Notes under the pieces: model-generated
Told to the model about the DNA's origin: nothing
Database searches by the model: none
The model's input: the letters and a program-made list of their open reading frames with translations, nothing else
Assembly (NCBI GenBank): GCA_026125895.1
Contig: JAHCKG010000001.1
Location: 248,001 to 312,000, forward strand
Origin: Pseudolabrys sp.
GTDB lineage: Bacteria; Pseudomonadota; Alphaproteobacteria; Rhizobiales; Xanthobacteraceae
Direction of reading: 5' to 3'
DNA length: 64,000 bases
Shown here: piece by piece, positions 1 through 9,704 of the stretch
How the letters are laid out: every line of letters begins with the position of its first letter
How positions within the stretch are numbered: position 1 is the first letter of the stretch
Translations under genes and position numbers: made by a program

Positions 1-1
1 C

Positions 2-109
2 TACGACCTGTTCTGGGCGATCCACTCGATGAAGGAGCAGAAGCCCGAGGAAGTCGTCGCCCTGTCGGCGCGCCACGAAGTCATGTTCCTGCCGCCGCCG
101 GCGGAATGA
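2..109 (+). CDS. C-terminal end of an unidentified protein
   Basis: The window opens inside a reading frame that ends in TGA at 107-109 and encodes 35 residues, including the stretch FWAIHSMKEQKPEEV and a proline-rich end. The tail is too short to place in a family. A strong terminator 70 bases downstream suggests it closes its operon. Confidence 0.55.
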   Translation, partial: YDLFWAIHSMKEQKPEEVVALSARHEVMFLPPPAE

Positions 110-180
110 CACTTATTCCCTCCCCGGCACGGGGAGGGTGGCGCGCCATCGGCGCGCCGAATGGGGAGAAATCCGCGTCA

Positions 181-205
181 AAGCCGGGCCTGTGCCCGGC
201 TTTTT
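181..205 (+). terminator. Rho-independent terminator
   Basis: A perfect 9-bp stem (AAGCCGGGC with GCCCGGCTT) closes a 4-base loop CTGT and runs into five T residues. It lies just after the partial gene at the window start and probably ends that transcript. Confidence 0.85.
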
Positions 206-324
206 CACGTCGGATTTCAATGCGGACAATTTGAGCGGCCGCCTATGCGGTCCGTTCACCCTGCGCCACCCGCGCTCCGAACCCATCGCCTTGGCATGCA
301 TTGCCTGACGGACGGGGTAAGGTC

Positions 325-555
325 GTGGAAATCATACTGGTTCTTGAAATTGTGCTGTTCGCGGCGGCTTTCGCGGCGCTTCACCGGGCGCTGCGCCAGC
401 GCGTGGAAGAGGCGGCGCGCTGGGAGGCGTCCGTCGCGGCCGAGATGAACCGCTCGGCGCGCGCCATCCCGCCGCGGACGGCGGACGGGCCGGCGCCGGC
501 CGTCGATCGGGACACCGGTTATCGCGGCGACACCGTGCAGTCGGCGGTGTCGTAA
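325..555 (+). CDS. Small single-span membrane protein, function unknown
   Basis: The frame encodes 76 residues. The first 20 or so (VEIILVLEIVLFAAAFAAL) form one hydrophobic helix, followed by a charged, helical, Arg/Glu-rich stretch and a Pro/Ala-rich tail. The GTG at 325 is preferred because GGGGTAAGG lies just upstream; a TTG at 301 is possible. It stands alone between a terminator and a palindromic repeat. No family is recognised, and the gene could be spurious. Confidence 0.4.
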   Translation: MEIILVLEIVLFAAAFAALHRALRQRVEEAARWEASVAAEMNRSARAIPPRTADGPAPAVDRDTGYRGDTVQSAVS

Positions 556-586
556 GGTCTCGCGACCTCGTCCTCGCTCTCCTCTC

Positions 587-706
587 ACCCTCCCCCTTGT
601 GGGGAGGGTCGACCGCCGAAGGCGGTCGGGGTGGGGGTCGAGGACGAGCGCGATTACCCCCACCCCGCTCGCTGTCGCTCGCGACCCTCCCCACAAGGGG
701 GAGGGT
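587..706. repeat. Long inverted repeat flanking a short spacer
   Basis: Two perfect 25-bp arms (587-611 and 682-706) of the type ACCCTCCCCCTTGTGGGGAG are in inverted orientation about 70 bp apart. The sequence between them is itself GC-rich and partly palindromic. It has no reading frame of interest and looks like a dispersed intergenic palindromic element common in high-GC rhizobial genomes. Confidence 0.75.
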
Positions 707-734
707 AAAGAAAGAAGCAGCCGCATAGACAGTG

Positions 735-893
735 TCGTCCCCGCCGTAGCCGTTCGAAGAACGGCGTTCTTTCAGAACGCCTGTGCTCCTTCGTCGTCCC
801 CGCTAAGGCGGGGACCCATACGCCGTGTGCTCTCGATGGCGCAGTGGATATGGGTCCCGGGCCTCACTGCGCTCGCCCGGGACGACGGAGAAA
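735..893. repeat. Dispersed palindromic repeat, copy 1
   Basis: A structured intergenic element bounded by GTCGTCCCC at the left and GGGACGACG at the right. Inside, at 747-782, is a 36-base double hairpin whose two parts are CCGTTC-GAA-GAACGG and GGCGTTCT-TTC-AGAACGCC. The same 36 bases occur in inverse orientation at 6791-6826. It ends directly at the stop codon of the minus-strand monooxygenase, so it may also act as a transcript end. Confidence 0.75.
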
Positions 894-894
894 C

Positions 895-2136
895 CTACGC
901 CGCCTTGTTGACCTGGCCCTTGGCAAAACCCGCGGTCGAGGCATAGCCGCGTACGATCGCCTTGCGCTCTTCATAGGAGAGGACGTCATCAATATTGCCG
1001 AAGCCATCCGGTGCGCGCGCTTCGATGGCGTCGATGACGCCCTCCGGCCCGCCCTTGCGGTTCATCAGCACGATCTGCGTCGTCATCGGCAGGCGTTCCT
1101 GATCGTACTGCCATAGGCCGTGCATGACATTGTCGGCGGCGAGCAGCCGGTCGGCGAGGCAGCGCGCATCGAGGATGGCCTGAGAGGCGCCGTTGGAGCC
1201 GACCGGATACATCGGATGCGCGGCGTCGCCGAGCAGGGTGACGCGGCCATGCGACCAGCGCGGCAGCGGCTCGCGGTCGCACAACGGATATTCCCAGAAC
1301 TCAGCCGAAGCTTCGATCAGATGCGACACGTCGAGGAACGGCAGCTTGAACTTCTCGACATAGGGCCGCAGGTCGTCCCAGCGGCCGGGCCGCGACCAGT
1401 CTTCCTTGCGCGGCGTCGTGCCGCCGGCCGCCACCTTGGCCATCACGGCCCAGTTGGTGAGGCGGCGATCCGGCGCCGAGCCCGCGGCGATCGGATAGAG
1501 CACGAACTTCGCCTCCATGCCGCCGGCGATGATCATCGAGCGGCCGGTGCCGAACTGCGGCCAGTCCACGGCGCCGCGCCACAACAAGGTGCCGTTCCAG
1601 ATCGCCGGGCTTTCCTGCGGAAACAGTTTGGCGCGCACGAAGGAGTGGATGCCGTCGGCGCCGATCAGCACGTCGCCGCGCGCGGTCTTGATGTGGCGGC
1701 CCTGGCGGTCGAAAAAGTAAGCGGAGACGCCGGACTCGTCCTGCATGAAATGGCCGAGGCGGTGGCCGGTCATGACCTTGCCTTCGCCGAGGCGGGCGCG
1801 GGCGGCCTGGTAGATGACGCCTTGCAGGCGGCCGCGATGGATCGAGAACTGCGGCACCTCGAAGCCGGCATCCGTGCCGCGCAGTTCGTGCCACACGGTC
1901 TGGCCGAAGCGGTTGGCGTAAGTCAGCTCGTAGGTGCGGATCGCCACGGCGTCGAGCCGCTCGAGCAGGCCGAGATCTTTCAGTTCTTTGATGGCGTGGG
2001 GCAGGGTGTTGATGCCGACGCCGAGCTCGCGGATGGTGTCGGACTGCTCATAGACCTCGCAGTCGATGCCGCGCGCATGGCACATCAGCGCTGTGGTCAG
2101 GCCGCCGACGCCGCCGCCGATAATGATCGCCTTCAT
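895..2136 (-). CDS. FAD-dependent aromatic-ring monooxygenase
   Basis: A 413-residue class A flavoprotein hydroxylase of the salicylate/3-hydroxybenzoate hydroxylase type. The N-terminal GGGVGGLTTAL is the dinucleotide-binding GxGxxG motif. The mid-protein VLIGADGIHSFVR matches the DG motif, and the later VTLLGDAAHPMYPVGSNGA matches the GD motif that binds the FAD ribityl chain and the NAD(P)H. It is therefore expected to insert one oxygen atom into an aromatic acid using NAD(P)H. ATG at 2136 is chosen; an in-frame GTG directly precedes it. It is divergent from the aminobenzoyl-CoA operon across 210 bp, so it may act on a related aromatic substrate under the same control. The exact substrate cannot be read from sequence. 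Confidence 0.85.
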   Translation of the reverse strand: MKAIIIGGGVGGLTTALMCHARGIDCEVYEQSDTIRELGVGINTLPHAIKELKDLGLLERLDAVAIRTYELTYANRFGQTVWHELRGTDAGFEVPQFSIHRGRLQGVIYQAARARLGEGKVMTGHRLGHFMQDESGVSAYFFDRQGRHIKTARGDVLIGADGIHSFVRAKLFPQESPAIWNGTLLWRGAVDWPQFGTGRSMIIAGGMEAKFVLYPIAAGSAPDRRLTNWAVMAKVAAGGTTPRKEDWSRPGRWDDLRPYVEKFKLPFLDVSHLIEASAEFWEYPLCDREPLPRWSHGRVTLLGDAAHPMYPVGSNGASQAILDARCLADRLLAADNVMHGLWQYDQERLPMTTQIVLMNRKGGPEGVIDAIEARAPDGFGNIDDVLSYEERKAIVRGYASTAGFAKGQVNKAA

Positions 2137-2278
2137 CACGCACCACTCGTTGTTACGCGCAGTCCCAGCACTAAATTCATTGCATCCAAGGGCTTAAGCG
2201 GCAACCCTGGTCGCCAAACAGGGTGAACAGTCGCCCTGCCGCAGCCTGGCCGGTTCCCCCTGTGTGAGTTACTTTAAG

Positions 2279-2293
2279 CCTAAAATATTTAGG
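2279..2293. promoter_or_regulatory. Candidate operator (MarR-type palindrome)
   Basis: CCTAAA-N3-TTTAGG is a perfect AT-rich palindrome inside an otherwise GC-rich divergent intergenic region, 57 bp upstream of the monooxygenase/reductase start. Its size and position suit a dimeric repressor such as the MarR protein encoded at 5426-5905, three genes into the same operon. This assignment is inference. Confidence 0.5.
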
Positions 2294-2349
2294 TTGCTAA
2301 TATCAAATCGCTTGCGCAAAATGTGCCGGCACGAGCGATGGAGCGGCCG

Positions 2350-4653
2350 ATGCGAGCGGCAATGCGGACGGTCATTCTGGGCGGCGGCCCGGGCGGTCTC
2401 TATTTTGCGATTTCGCTGAAATTGCGCAACCCCGCGCACGAAGTCGTGGTGGTCGAGCGCAACCGGCCCAACGACACCTTCGGTTGGGGCGTGGTGCTGT
2501 CGGAAGACACGCTCGGCAATCTCGACGCCAACGATCCCGTGAGCGCCAAGGCGATCCGCGACGGCTTCGTCTACTGGGATGACGTCGCCGTGCACTATCG
2601 CGGCGCGGTGATGCGCTCCGGCGGCCACGGCTTCTCCGGCATCGGCCGCATGCGGCTGCTCAACATTCTGCAGGATCGCGCCCGCGAACTCGGCGTCGAA
2701 CTGCGTTTCGAGACCGAGGCGCAGGACGTTTCTGCCTACAAGGACTACGACCTCATCGTCGGCGCCGACGGCGTCAATTCCCGCGTCCGTGCGCAGTTCG
2801 CCGACGTGTTCAAGCCGGACATCGACGTGCGCGCCTGCAAATATATCTGGCTCGGCACGCACCAGAAATTCGACGACGCCTTCACTTTCATCTTCGAAGA
2901 GACCGAGCCCGGCTGGATCTGGGTGCACGCCTACCAGTTCAACGCCGACATGGCGACGTTCATCGTCGAGTGCTCGGAGGAGACCTGGAAGAAGTCCGGC
3001 TTCGACAAGATGTCGACGGACGAGACCATCGCCCGTTGCGAAAAGATCTTCGCCAAATACCTCAACGGCAATGCGCTGATCTCGAATGCCAAGCATCTGC
3101 GCGGCTCGGCCTGGCTCAACTTCAACCGCGTTCTGTGCGAGCGGTGGTCCGCGGGCAATGTCGTGCTGCTTGGCGACAGCTCGGCGACCGCGCATTTCTC
3201 CATCGGCTCCGGTTCCAAGTTGGCGATGGAGAGCGCCATTGCGCTCGCCAATTATCTCGACACCGAAAAGGACATGGGCGCTGCCTTCGCCCGCTACGAG
3301 GACGAGCGCCGCACAGAAGTGCTGCGGTTGCAGAGCGCGGCGCGCAATTCGACCGAATGGTTCGAGGAGGTCGAACGCTACCTGCATCTCGATCCGGTGC
3401 AGTTCAATTATTCGCTGCTCACCCGTTCGCAGCGCATCAGCCACGAGAACCTGCGCGCCCGCGACGCCAAATGGCTGGCCGGCGCCGAGCAATGGTTCGA
3501 TCAGCAGGCGACCGGAACGAAGCCGAATACGGCACGGCGGCCGATGTTCGTGCCGCTGCGCGTGCGCGGCGTCGAACTCAAGAACCGCGTCGTCGTCTCG
3601 CCGATGGCGCAATACCGCGCCGTCGATGGCAACCCGACCGACTGGCATCTGGTGCATTACGCCGAGCGCGCCAAGGGCGGCGCCGGCCTCGTTTTCACCG
3701 AGATGACCTGCGTGTCGCCGGAAGGCCGCATCACGCCGGGCTGCACCGGCATGTACACGGCCGAGCACGAAGCCGCGTGGAAGCGCATCGTCGATTTCGT
3801 CCACGCCGAATCCGACGCCAAGATTGCGCTACAGCTCGGCCATGCCGGGCCGAAGGCTTCGACGCAGCTCGGCTGGGAAGACAGCGACGCGCCGCTCGCT
3901 GACGGCAACTGGCCAATCGTCTCGGCCTCCGACGTACCATGGAGCCCGCAGAACCAGACGCCACGCGCGGTGACCCGGGCCGACATGGACAAGGTTCGCG
4001 ACGATTTCGTCCGCGCCGCCGAGATGGGCCAGCGCGCCGGCTTCGACTGGCTGGAGCTGCACTACGCGCACGGCTATCTGATGTCGGCCTTCATCACGCC
4101 GGTGACCAACCGGCGCACCGACGAATACGGCGGTAGCCTCGAAAACCGCCTGCGTTTTCCGCTCGAGGTGTTCCACGCGGTGCGCAAGGTCTGGCCCGAT
4201 AACAAGCCGATCTCGGTGCGAATCTCCGCCAATGACTGGATCGGCTCCAAAGGCGTCACCCCGCAGGATGCCGTCGAGATCGCGCGCATCCTGCACGAGG
4301 CCGGCGTCGACATGGTCGATGTCTCGGCGGGTCAGACCTCGCTGGAGGCCAAGCCGGTCTACGGCCGCATGTTTCAGACGCCGTTCTCCGACCGCATCCG
4401 CAACGAGGCCGGCGTCGCCACGCTCGCCGTCGGCAACATCTACGAGCCCGATCACGTCAACTCGATCCTGATGGCTGGCCGCGCTGATCTCGTGTGTCTT
4501 GCGCGTCCGCATCTCGCCGACCCGTACTGGACTTTGCACGCTGCGGCCGAAGCCAACGAACGCGGCATCAGCTGGCCGAAGCCGTATTGGCCCGGCCGCG
4601 ATCAGATGTATCGCCTCAAGTCGCGCCCCGACGTCATGACGGGGAAGGTGTAA
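2350..4653 (+). CDS. Fused 2-aminobenzoyl-CoA monooxygenase/reductase
   Basis: A 767-residue two-domain flavoprotein. Residues 1 to about 390 are a FAD monooxygenase with [13 protein letters not shown], the motif [14 protein letters not shown] and the GD motif [18 protein letters not shown]. From about 395 to the end it is an Old Yellow Enzyme-like NADH:flavin oxidoreductase, starting [16 protein letters not shown] and including [14 protein letters not shown]. This fusion is the hallmark of anthraniloyl-CoA monooxygenase/reductase of the Azoarcus evansii pathway and of salicylyl-CoA 5-hydroxylase. It hydroxylates the CoA-activated ring at C5 and then reduces it to a non-aromatic 2-amino-5-oxocyclohexene-carboxyl-CoA. 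The ATG at 2350 follows GGAGCGG at good spacing; starts at 2338 and 2362 are alternatives. The adjacent ligase and RidA genes favour the amino substrate. Confidence 0.9.
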   Translation: MRAAMRTVILGGGPGGLYFAISLKLRNPAHEVVVVERNRPNDTFGWGVVLSEDTLGNLDANDPVSAKAIRDGFVYWDDVAVHYRGAVMRSGGHGFSGIGRMRLLNILQDRARELGVELRFETEAQDVSAYKDYDLIVGADGVNSRVRAQFADVFKPDIDVRACKYIWLGTHQKFDDAFTFIFEETEPGWIWVHAYQFNADMATFIVECSEETWKKSGFDKMSTDETIARCEKIFAKYLNGNALISNAKHLRGSAWLNFNRVLCERWSAGNVVLLGDSSATAHFSIGSGSKLAMESAIALANYLDTEKDMGAAFARYEDERRTEVLRLQSAARNSTEWFEEVERYLHLDPVQFNYSLLTRSQRISHENLRARDAKWLAGAEQWFDQQATGTKPNTARRPMFVPLRVRGVELKNRVVVSPMAQYRAVDGNPTDWHLVHYAERAKGGAGLVFTEMTCVSPEGRITPGCTGMYTAEHEAAWKRIVDFVHAESDAKIALQLGHAGPKASTQLGWEDSDAPLADGNWPIVSASDVPWSPQNQTPRAVTRADMDKVRDDFVRAAEMGQRAGFDWLELHYAHGYLMSAFITPVTNRRTDEYGGSLENRLRFPLEVFHAVRKVWPDNKPISVRISANDWIGSKGVTPQDAVEIARILHEAGVDMVDVSAGQTSLEAKPVYGRMFQTPFSDRIRNEAGVATLAVGNIYEPDHVNSILMAGRADLVCLARPHLADPYWTLHAAAEANERGISWPKPYWPGRDQMYRLKSRPDVMTGKV

Positions 4654-5429
4654 TGGCGCCGCCCGCCGGCAAGCTCCTTTCGGGCAAGCACGCGCTGGTG
4701 ACAGGCGGCGGCTCCGGCATCGGCGCTGCCATCGCGCGTGCGCTGGCCGCCGAAGGCGCGGTGCTGTCGCTCGCCGGCCGTCGCAAGGAGCCGCTCGAGG
4801 CGATGGCGAAGCAGTTGCCGAAGGCGGCAGCAATCGTCGCCGACGTCACCCACGAGTTCGATTGCCAGGCGATGGCGGATCAGGCCCATGCGGCGCATGG
4901 TCCGATCGACATCGTCATCGCCAATGCCGGCATGGCGGCGAGCAGCCCGGCGGCCAAGATCGACGCCGCGCACTGGCAGCAGATGATCGGCGTCAATCTC
5001 ACGGGCGCCTTCAACACCGTGCACGCCGCTCTTGCCGACGTGACGCGCCAACCGGGCGGCCGCATCGTCTTCATCGCCTCGACAGCGGGGCTTAAAGGCT
5101 ACCCCTATGTCGCGGCCTATGTCGCCGCCAAGCACGGCGTCGTCGGTCTGATGCGCGCGCTCAGCGTCGAACTGGCGCGCAAGGGCACCACGGTGAACGC
5201 CGTGTGCCCCGGTTTCACCGAGACTCCGCTGCTCGCCGGCGCCGTCGACAATATAACCGCGAAGACCGGCCGCAGCGCAGACGCCTCGCGCGCCGAACTG
5301 GCGAAAGACAATCCGCATGGCCGGCTGATCACGCCGGAGGAAGTTGCCGCGACCGTCGCCTGGCTCTGCGCGCCGTCGTCGGCGTCGGTCAATGGACAGG
5401 CCATCGCCGTAACCGGAGGTCCGGTATGA
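4653..5429 (+). CDS. Short-chain dehydrogenase/reductase (3-hydroxyacyl-CoA type)
   Basis: A 258-residue classical SDR. TGGGSGIG near residue 18 is the NAD(P) motif, NAG near residue 92 follows, and the active-site Ser and YVAAKHG (YxxxK) are near residues 140 to 160. The start codon overlaps the stop of the preceding gene (TAATG), which shows translational coupling. In CoA-dependent aminobenzoate degradation a dehydrogenase of this kind would oxidise the ring alcohol or a 3-hydroxyacyl-CoA after ring reduction. The exact step is inferred from the operon only. Confidence 0.85.
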   Translation: MAPPAGKLLSGKHALVTGGGSGIGAAIARALAAEGAVLSLAGRRKEPLEAMAKQLPKAAAIVADVTHEFDCQAMADQAHAAHGPIDIVIANAGMAASSPAAKIDAAHWQQMIGVNLTGAFNTVHAALADVTRQPGGRIVFIASTAGLKGYPYVAAYVAAKHGVVGLMRALSVELARKGTTVNAVCPGFTETPLLAGAVDNITAKTGRSADASRAELAKDNPHGRLITPEEVAATVAWLCAPSSASVNGQAIAVTGGPV

Positions 5430-5905
5430 CGACCGCGAAGCTCAACCCCGTCGCACGCCCGCTCAGCAAGCAGCGGCTGCGGCTGTGGCTGCGGCTGCTG
5501 CGCGCCGCGCGCGCCATCGAAGGTGAACTGCGCGAGCGCCTGCGCAAGGAATACGCGATCACCATGCCGCAATTCGACGTCATGGCGGCGCTGGCGCGCA
5601 AGCAGGCCGGCATGAACATGACCGAACTGTCGCGCATGCTGATGGTGTCGAACGGCAACGTCACCGGCATCATCGACCGGCTCACGGCTGAGAAGCTGGT
5701 GCTGCGGCAGGCGCCGGCCAACGATCGCCGGTCCTTCATCGTTCGCCTGACGCCGAAAGGCGCGACGCAATTTGCCGTTGTCGCCAAGGCGCATGAGGGT
5801 TGGGTCGACGAGCTGCTGGCCGATTTCGACGCCGCCGAGGCGGATCATCTGATTGAGATGCTGGGCGGCCTCGCGTCGTCCAGCCATGGAGAAGCACAAT
5901 CATGA
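5426..5905 (+). CDS. MarR-family transcriptional regulator
   Basis: A 159-residue winged-helix regulator. The core [25 protein letters not shown] is helix-turn-helix plus wing, followed by [13 protein letters not shown], typical of MarR. GGAGG lies nine bases before the ATG, and the start overlaps the SDR stop by four bases. Being inside the aromatic operon, it probably represses the operon until an aryl-CoA intermediate accumulates, as in BadR-like regulators. The palindrome at 2279-2293 is a candidate target. Confidence 0.88.
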   Translation: MTTAKLNPVARPLSKQRLRLWLRLLRAARAIEGELRERLRKEYAITMPQFDVMAALARKQAGMNMTELSRMLMVSNGNVTGIIDRLTAEKLVLRQAPANDRRSFIVRLTPKGATQFAVVAKAHEGWVDELLADFDAAEADHLIEMLGGLASSSHGEAQS

Positions 5906-6711
5906 GCATGGCGGGTTATAAGCCGAAGCATTTCAACTGGCGCGTCGAAGGCAAGGTGGCGGTGATGTCGCTCAACCGCCCGGAGCGCAAGAACCCGATC
6001 ACCTTCGAATCCTACGCCGAGATGCGCGATACGTTCCGCGAGCTCGTCTATGCCGACGATATCAAGGCGGTGGTGATCGCCTCGAACGGCGGCAATTTCT
6101 GCTCCGGCGGCGACGTGCACGACATTATCGGTCCGCTGCTCGACAAGGACATGAAGGGCCTGCTCGCCTTCACCCGCATGACCGGCGATCTGGTCAAGGC
6201 GATGAACTCCTGCCCGCAGCCGATCATCGCCGCGGTCGATGGCGTCTGCGTTGGCGCCGGCGCGATGATCGCGCTGTTCTCCGACATGCGGATCGGCACG
6301 CTGGCCGCCAAGACGGCGTTCCTGTTCACGCGCGTTGGATTGGCGGGATGCGACATGGGCGCCTGCGCCATGCTGCCGCGCGTCATCGGCCAAGGCCGCG
6401 CCGCCGAACTCTTGTACACCGGCCGCGTGATGTCGGCCGAGGAAGGCGAGCGCTGGGGCTTTTTTAACAGGCTGACCGATCCGGCGCAGCTCGAGGCCGA
6501 CGCGATCGAACTGGCGCAGCGCCTTGCCGCCGGACCGACGTTTGGCCACATGATGACCAAGACCATGCTGGCGCAGGAATGGTCGATGTCGCTGCCGATG
6601 GCGATCGAGGCCGAAGCGCAGGCGCAGGCGATCTGCATGCAGACGCAGGATTTCCGCCGCGCCTACGAAGCCTTCGTCGCCAAGGGCAAGCCGGTGTTCG
6701 CGGGGGATTGA
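5902..6711 (+). CDS. Enoyl-CoA hydratase/isomerase family protein
   Basis: A 269-residue crotonase-fold protein. [13 protein letters not shown] contributes the first oxyanion-hole residue and [12 protein letters not shown] the second. The length is normal for the family. The ATG overlaps the MarR stop by four bases. In this operon it would hydrate the unsaturated acyl-CoA or open the non-aromatic ring formed by the monooxygenase/reductase. Paralogues in this fold catalyse several reactions, so the exact step is open. Confidence 0.88.
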   Translation: MSMAGYKPKHFNWRVEGKVAVMSLNRPERKNPITFESYAEMRDTFRELVYADDIKAVVIASNGGNFCSGGDVHDIIGPLLDKDMKGLLAFTRMTGDLVKAMNSCPQPIIAAVDGVCVGAGAMIALFSDMRIGTLAAKTAFLFTRVGLAGCDMGACAMLPRVIGQGRAAELLYTGRVMSAEEGERWGFFNRLTDPAQLEADAIELAQRLAAGPTFGHMMTKTMLAQEWSMSLPMAIEAEAQAQAICMQTQDFRRAYEAFVAKGKPVFAGD

Positions 6712-6732
6712 TGGCGATGCATTGCCTCACAC

Positions 6733-6840
6733 TCCGCTCATTCCCGCGAAAGCGGGAATCCAGTTCTTGGCTTTCTGGGTCCCCGCTCATAGGCGTTCTG
6801 AAAGAACGCCGTTCTTCGAACGGCTATGCGCGGGGACGAG
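6733..6840. repeat. Dispersed palindromic repeat, copy 2 (inverted)
   Basis: An intergenic element between two operon genes. It starts with a CCCGCGAAAGCGGGAA hairpin and contains, at 6791-6826, an exact inverse copy of the 36-base double hairpin found at 747-782. GTCCCCGCT and GCGGGGAC flank the core and can pair around it. It would form a large cruciform or stem-loop in the mRNA between the hydratase and dehydrogenase genes, and could tune downstream expression or protect the upstream message. Confidence 0.78.
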
Positions 6841-6873
6841 CGGATGAGGGTGCTTGCATCGGAGTTTGCGACC

Positions 6874-8043
6874 ATGCCCGATAAATCCTTCCTCACCTGG
6901 CCGTTCTTCGCCGACACGCACCGCGACTATGCGGGCAAGATCGACGCCTGGGCGCAGGCCAACCTGCAGCATGTCGATCACCACGACGTCGATGCCGCCT
7001 GCCGCAAGTTGGTGAAAGCACTCGGGCAGTGCGGTTTCCTGACGCACACCGCACCGGCGACCGAGAAGGACAAGCTCGACGTTCGCACTTTGGCGCTGTC
7101 GCGCGAGACGCTGGCGCGGCATTCGGGGCTCGCCGATTTCGCCTTCGCCATGCAGGGCCTCGGCGCCGGGCCGATCTCGCTGTTCGGTTCGGCCGACCAG
7201 CGTGCAGCGTGGTTGCCGAAGACGCGGGCCGGCGAGGCCATCGCCGCCTTCGCGCTGTCGGAAGCCGCGTCCGGCTCCGACGTCGCCAACATCACCACCT
7301 CAGCACGCCGTGACGGCGATCACTACGTCATCGACGGCGAGAAGACCTGGATCTCCAACGGCGGCATTGCCGATCTCTACGTCGTCTTCGCCCGCACCGG
7401 TGAGGCGCCGGGCGCCAAGGGCCTGTCGGCCTTTATTGTCGAAGGCTCCAATCCCGGCCTGTCGATCGCCGAGCGCCTCGAGGTCATCGCGCCGCATCCG
7501 CTGGCGCGCCTCGCCTTCAAGAATTGCCGCGTGCCGGCCTCGGCGCTGGTCGGCAAGCCGGGCGACGGTTTCAAGATCGCGATGGCGACGCTCGATGTCT
7601 TCCGCACCACGGTCGGCGCCGCCGCGCTTGGCTTTGCCCGCCGCGCGCTCGACGAGACCGTCAGCCGCGCCGGGTCGCGCCACCTGTTCGGCGCGCCGCT
7701 TGGCGAGTTGCAGATGGTGCAGGGTCACATCGCCGACATGGCTCTCGATATCGATGCGGCGGCGCTTCTCATTTATCGCGCGGCGTGGACCAAGGACATG
7801 GGCGCGGCGCGGGTGTCGCGCGAGGCGGCGATGGCCAAGCTTTACGCGACCGAATCCGCGCAGCGCGTCATCGACGCCGCGGTGCAGATCCACGGCGGCG
7901 ACGGCGTTCGCTCCGGCCATCCGGTCGAGACTTTGTATCGAGAAATCCGGGCGCTCCGCATCTATGAGGGCGCGTCCGACGTGCAGAAGATCATCATCAG
8001 CCGGGCAGTCACTTCCATGGCGGAGAGCGCTAAACATGCCTGA
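6874..8043 (+). CDS. Acyl-CoA dehydrogenase
   Basis: A 389-residue flavoprotein of the acyl-CoA dehydrogenase family. [15 protein letters not shown] and [15 protein letters not shown] contact FAD and substrate. The C-terminal [23 protein letters not shown] is the family signature and leads to the flavin-contacting end. ATG 6874 with CGGAG upstream is preferred over in-frame starts at 6826 and 6844, which sit in or beside the palindromic repeat. It probably introduces a double bond into an alicyclic or ring-opened acyl-CoA of the aminobenzoate route. Its stop overlaps the next start by 8 bases. Confidence 0.9.
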   Translation: MPDKSFLTWPFFADTHRDYAGKIDAWAQANLQHVDHHDVDAACRKLVKALGQCGFLTHTAPATEKDKLDVRTLALSRETLARHSGLADFAFAMQGLGAGPISLFGSADQRAAWLPKTRAGEAIAAFALSEAASGSDVANITTSARRDGDHYVIDGEKTWISNGGIADLYVVFARTGEAPGAKGLSAFIVEGSNPGLSIAERLEVIAPHPLARLAFKNCRVPASALVGKPGDGFKIAMATLDVFRTTVGAAALGFARRALDETVSRAGSRHLFGAPLGELQMVQGHIADMALDIDAAALLIYRAAWTKDMGAARVSREAAMAKLYATESAQRVIDAAVQIHGGDGVRSGHPVETLYREIRALRIYEGASDVQKIIISRAVTSMAESAKHA

Positions 8044-9673
8044 CATCAAACTGGGTCCCACCGCCCATGTCGATACGTTCGCGCGTGACAACCTGCCGGC
8101 CTTCGATCTGTGGCCGCAGATTTTGCTCGACCGGCCGGAATTTCAGTATCCGGAGTATCTCAACGCCGCCGTCGAACTGACCGACCGCAATGTCGAGCGC
8201 GGCTTTGGCGACAATATCGCGCTGATCGGCAATGGCCGCCGCCGCACCTACAAGGAACTGACCGACTGGTCGAACCGGCTCGCCCATGCGCTGGTCGAGA
8301 ATTACGGCGTCAAGCCGGGCCATCGCGTGCTGATCCGATCCGGCAACAATCCGGCGCTGGTCGCCGCCTGGCTCGCCGCCACCAAGGCCGGCGCCGTCGT
8401 CGTCAACACGATGCCGATGCTGCGCGCCGGCGAACTCTCAAAGATCGTCGACAAGGCCGAGATCAGCCTCGCTTTGTGCGACAGCCGCATCGCCGATGAA
8501 CTGATCGCCTGCGCCAAGACCAGCAAATTCCTCAAGCAGGTCGTGCCGTTCGACGGCACGCAGAACCACGACGCCGAGCTCGACCGCATTGCGCTCGACA
8601 AGCCGGTCAAGTTCGACGCGGTGAAGACCGGCCGCGACGATGTCGCGCTGCTCGGCTTCACCTCCGGCACCACCGGCGAGCCGAAGGCGACCATGCACTT
8701 CCACCGCGATTTGCTGATGATCGCCGATGGTTATGCCCGCGAAGTGCTTGGCGTGACGCCGGAGGACGTGTTCGTCGGCTCGCCGCCGCTCGCCTTCACC
8801 TTCGGGCTCGGCGGCCTCGCCATCTTTCCGCTGCGCTTCGGCGCCGCGGCGACATTGCTGGAGAATGCCTCGCCGCCGAACATGATCCAGATCATCGAGA
8901 CCTACAAGGCGACGATCTGCTTCACGGCGCCGACGGCCTATCGCGCCATGATGGCCGCGATGGACAAGGGGGCCGATCTGTCGTCGCTGCGCATCGCGGT
9001 GTCGGCCGGCGAGACGCTGCCGGCCCCGGTATTCGAGCAGTGGACGGCGAAGACCGGCAAGCCGATCCTCGACGGCATCGGCTCGACCGAGATGCTGCAC
9101 ATCTTCATCACCAACCGCATCGGCGACGCGCGCGCCGGCGCGACCGGCAAACCGGTCGGCGGCTACGTCGCCAAGGTGGTCGATGACAACATGAACGAGG
9201 TGCCGCGCGGTGAGATCGGCCGGCTGGCGGTGCGCGGACCGACCGGCTGCCGCTACCTCGCCGACAAGCGCCAGACCAATTATGTGCGCGACGGCTGGAA
9301 CATCACCGGCGACACCTTCATGCAGGACGCCGATGGGTATTTCCATTTCGTCGCCCGCGCCGACGACATGATCATCTCGTCGGGCTACAACATCGCCGGC
9401 CCCGAGGTCGAAGCGGCGCTGCTGTCCCACGTCGATGTCGCCGAATGCGCGGTGATCGGCGCCAAGGACGCCGAGCGCGGCGAGATCGTCGCCGCCTATG
9501 TCGTGCTCAAGGCCAATGTCGAAGCCGACGAACTGTGCCGCAAGCGCCTGCAGGATCACGTCAAGGCGGTCATCGCGCCGTACAAGTATCCACGCGCGCT
9601 GCATTTCGTCGCTGCCTTGCCGAAGACGCAGACCGGCAAGATCCAGCGCTTCAAGCTGCGCGAGCAGGCGTGA
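8036..9673 (+). CDS. 2-aminobenzoate-CoA (benzoate-CoA type) ligase
   Basis: A 545-residue acyl-AMP synthetase. It has the P-loop-like [16 protein letters not shown] near residue 205, [12 protein letters not shown] near residue 345, and the [19 protein letters not shown] and [11 protein letters not shown] motifs with the catalytic Lys near the C-terminus. The GSTEMLHIF region is shared with benzoate- and 2-aminobenzoate-CoA ligases. It activates the aromatic acid with ATP and CoA, the first step of the pathway encoded by this operon. The start ATG lies 8 bases inside the dehydrogenase gene. Aminobenzoate as substrate is inferred from the monooxygenase/reductase partner. Confidence 0.9.
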   Translation: MPDIKLGPTAHVDTFARDNLPAFDLWPQILLDRPEFQYPEYLNAAVELTDRNVERGFGDNIALIGNGRRRTYKELTDWSNRLAHALVENYGVKPGHRVLIRSGNNPALVAAWLAATKAGAVVVNTMPMLRAGELSKIVDKAEISLALCDSRIADELIACAKTSKFLKQVVPFDGTQNHDAELDRIALDKPVKFDAVKTGRDDVALLGFTSGTTGEPKATMHFHRDLLMIADGYAREVLGVTPEDVFVGSPPLAFTFGLGGLAIFPLRFGAAATLLENASPPNMIQIIETYKATICFTAPTAYRAMMAAMDKGADLSSLRIAVSAGETLPAPVFEQWTAKTGKPILDGIGSTEMLHIFITNRIGDARAGATGKPVGGYVAKVVDDNMNEVPRGEIGRLAVRGPTGCRYLADKRQTNYVRDGWNITGDTFMQDADGYFHFVARADDMIISSGYNIAGPEVEAALLSHVDVAECAVIGAKDAERGEIVAAYVVLKANVEADELCRKRLQDHVKAVIAPYKYPRALHFVAALPKTQTGKIQRFKLREQA

Positions 9674-9704
9674 CGCCGAATTTGAACGAAAGTCCGGGAA
9701 TCAT

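Noticed and set aside
735-893. An insertion sequence
   Set aside because: No transposase, only nested palindromes, so it is a short dispersed repeat.
2269-3804. A 511-codon open frame on the minus strand
   Set aside because: Antisense to the well-supported monooxygenase/reductase.
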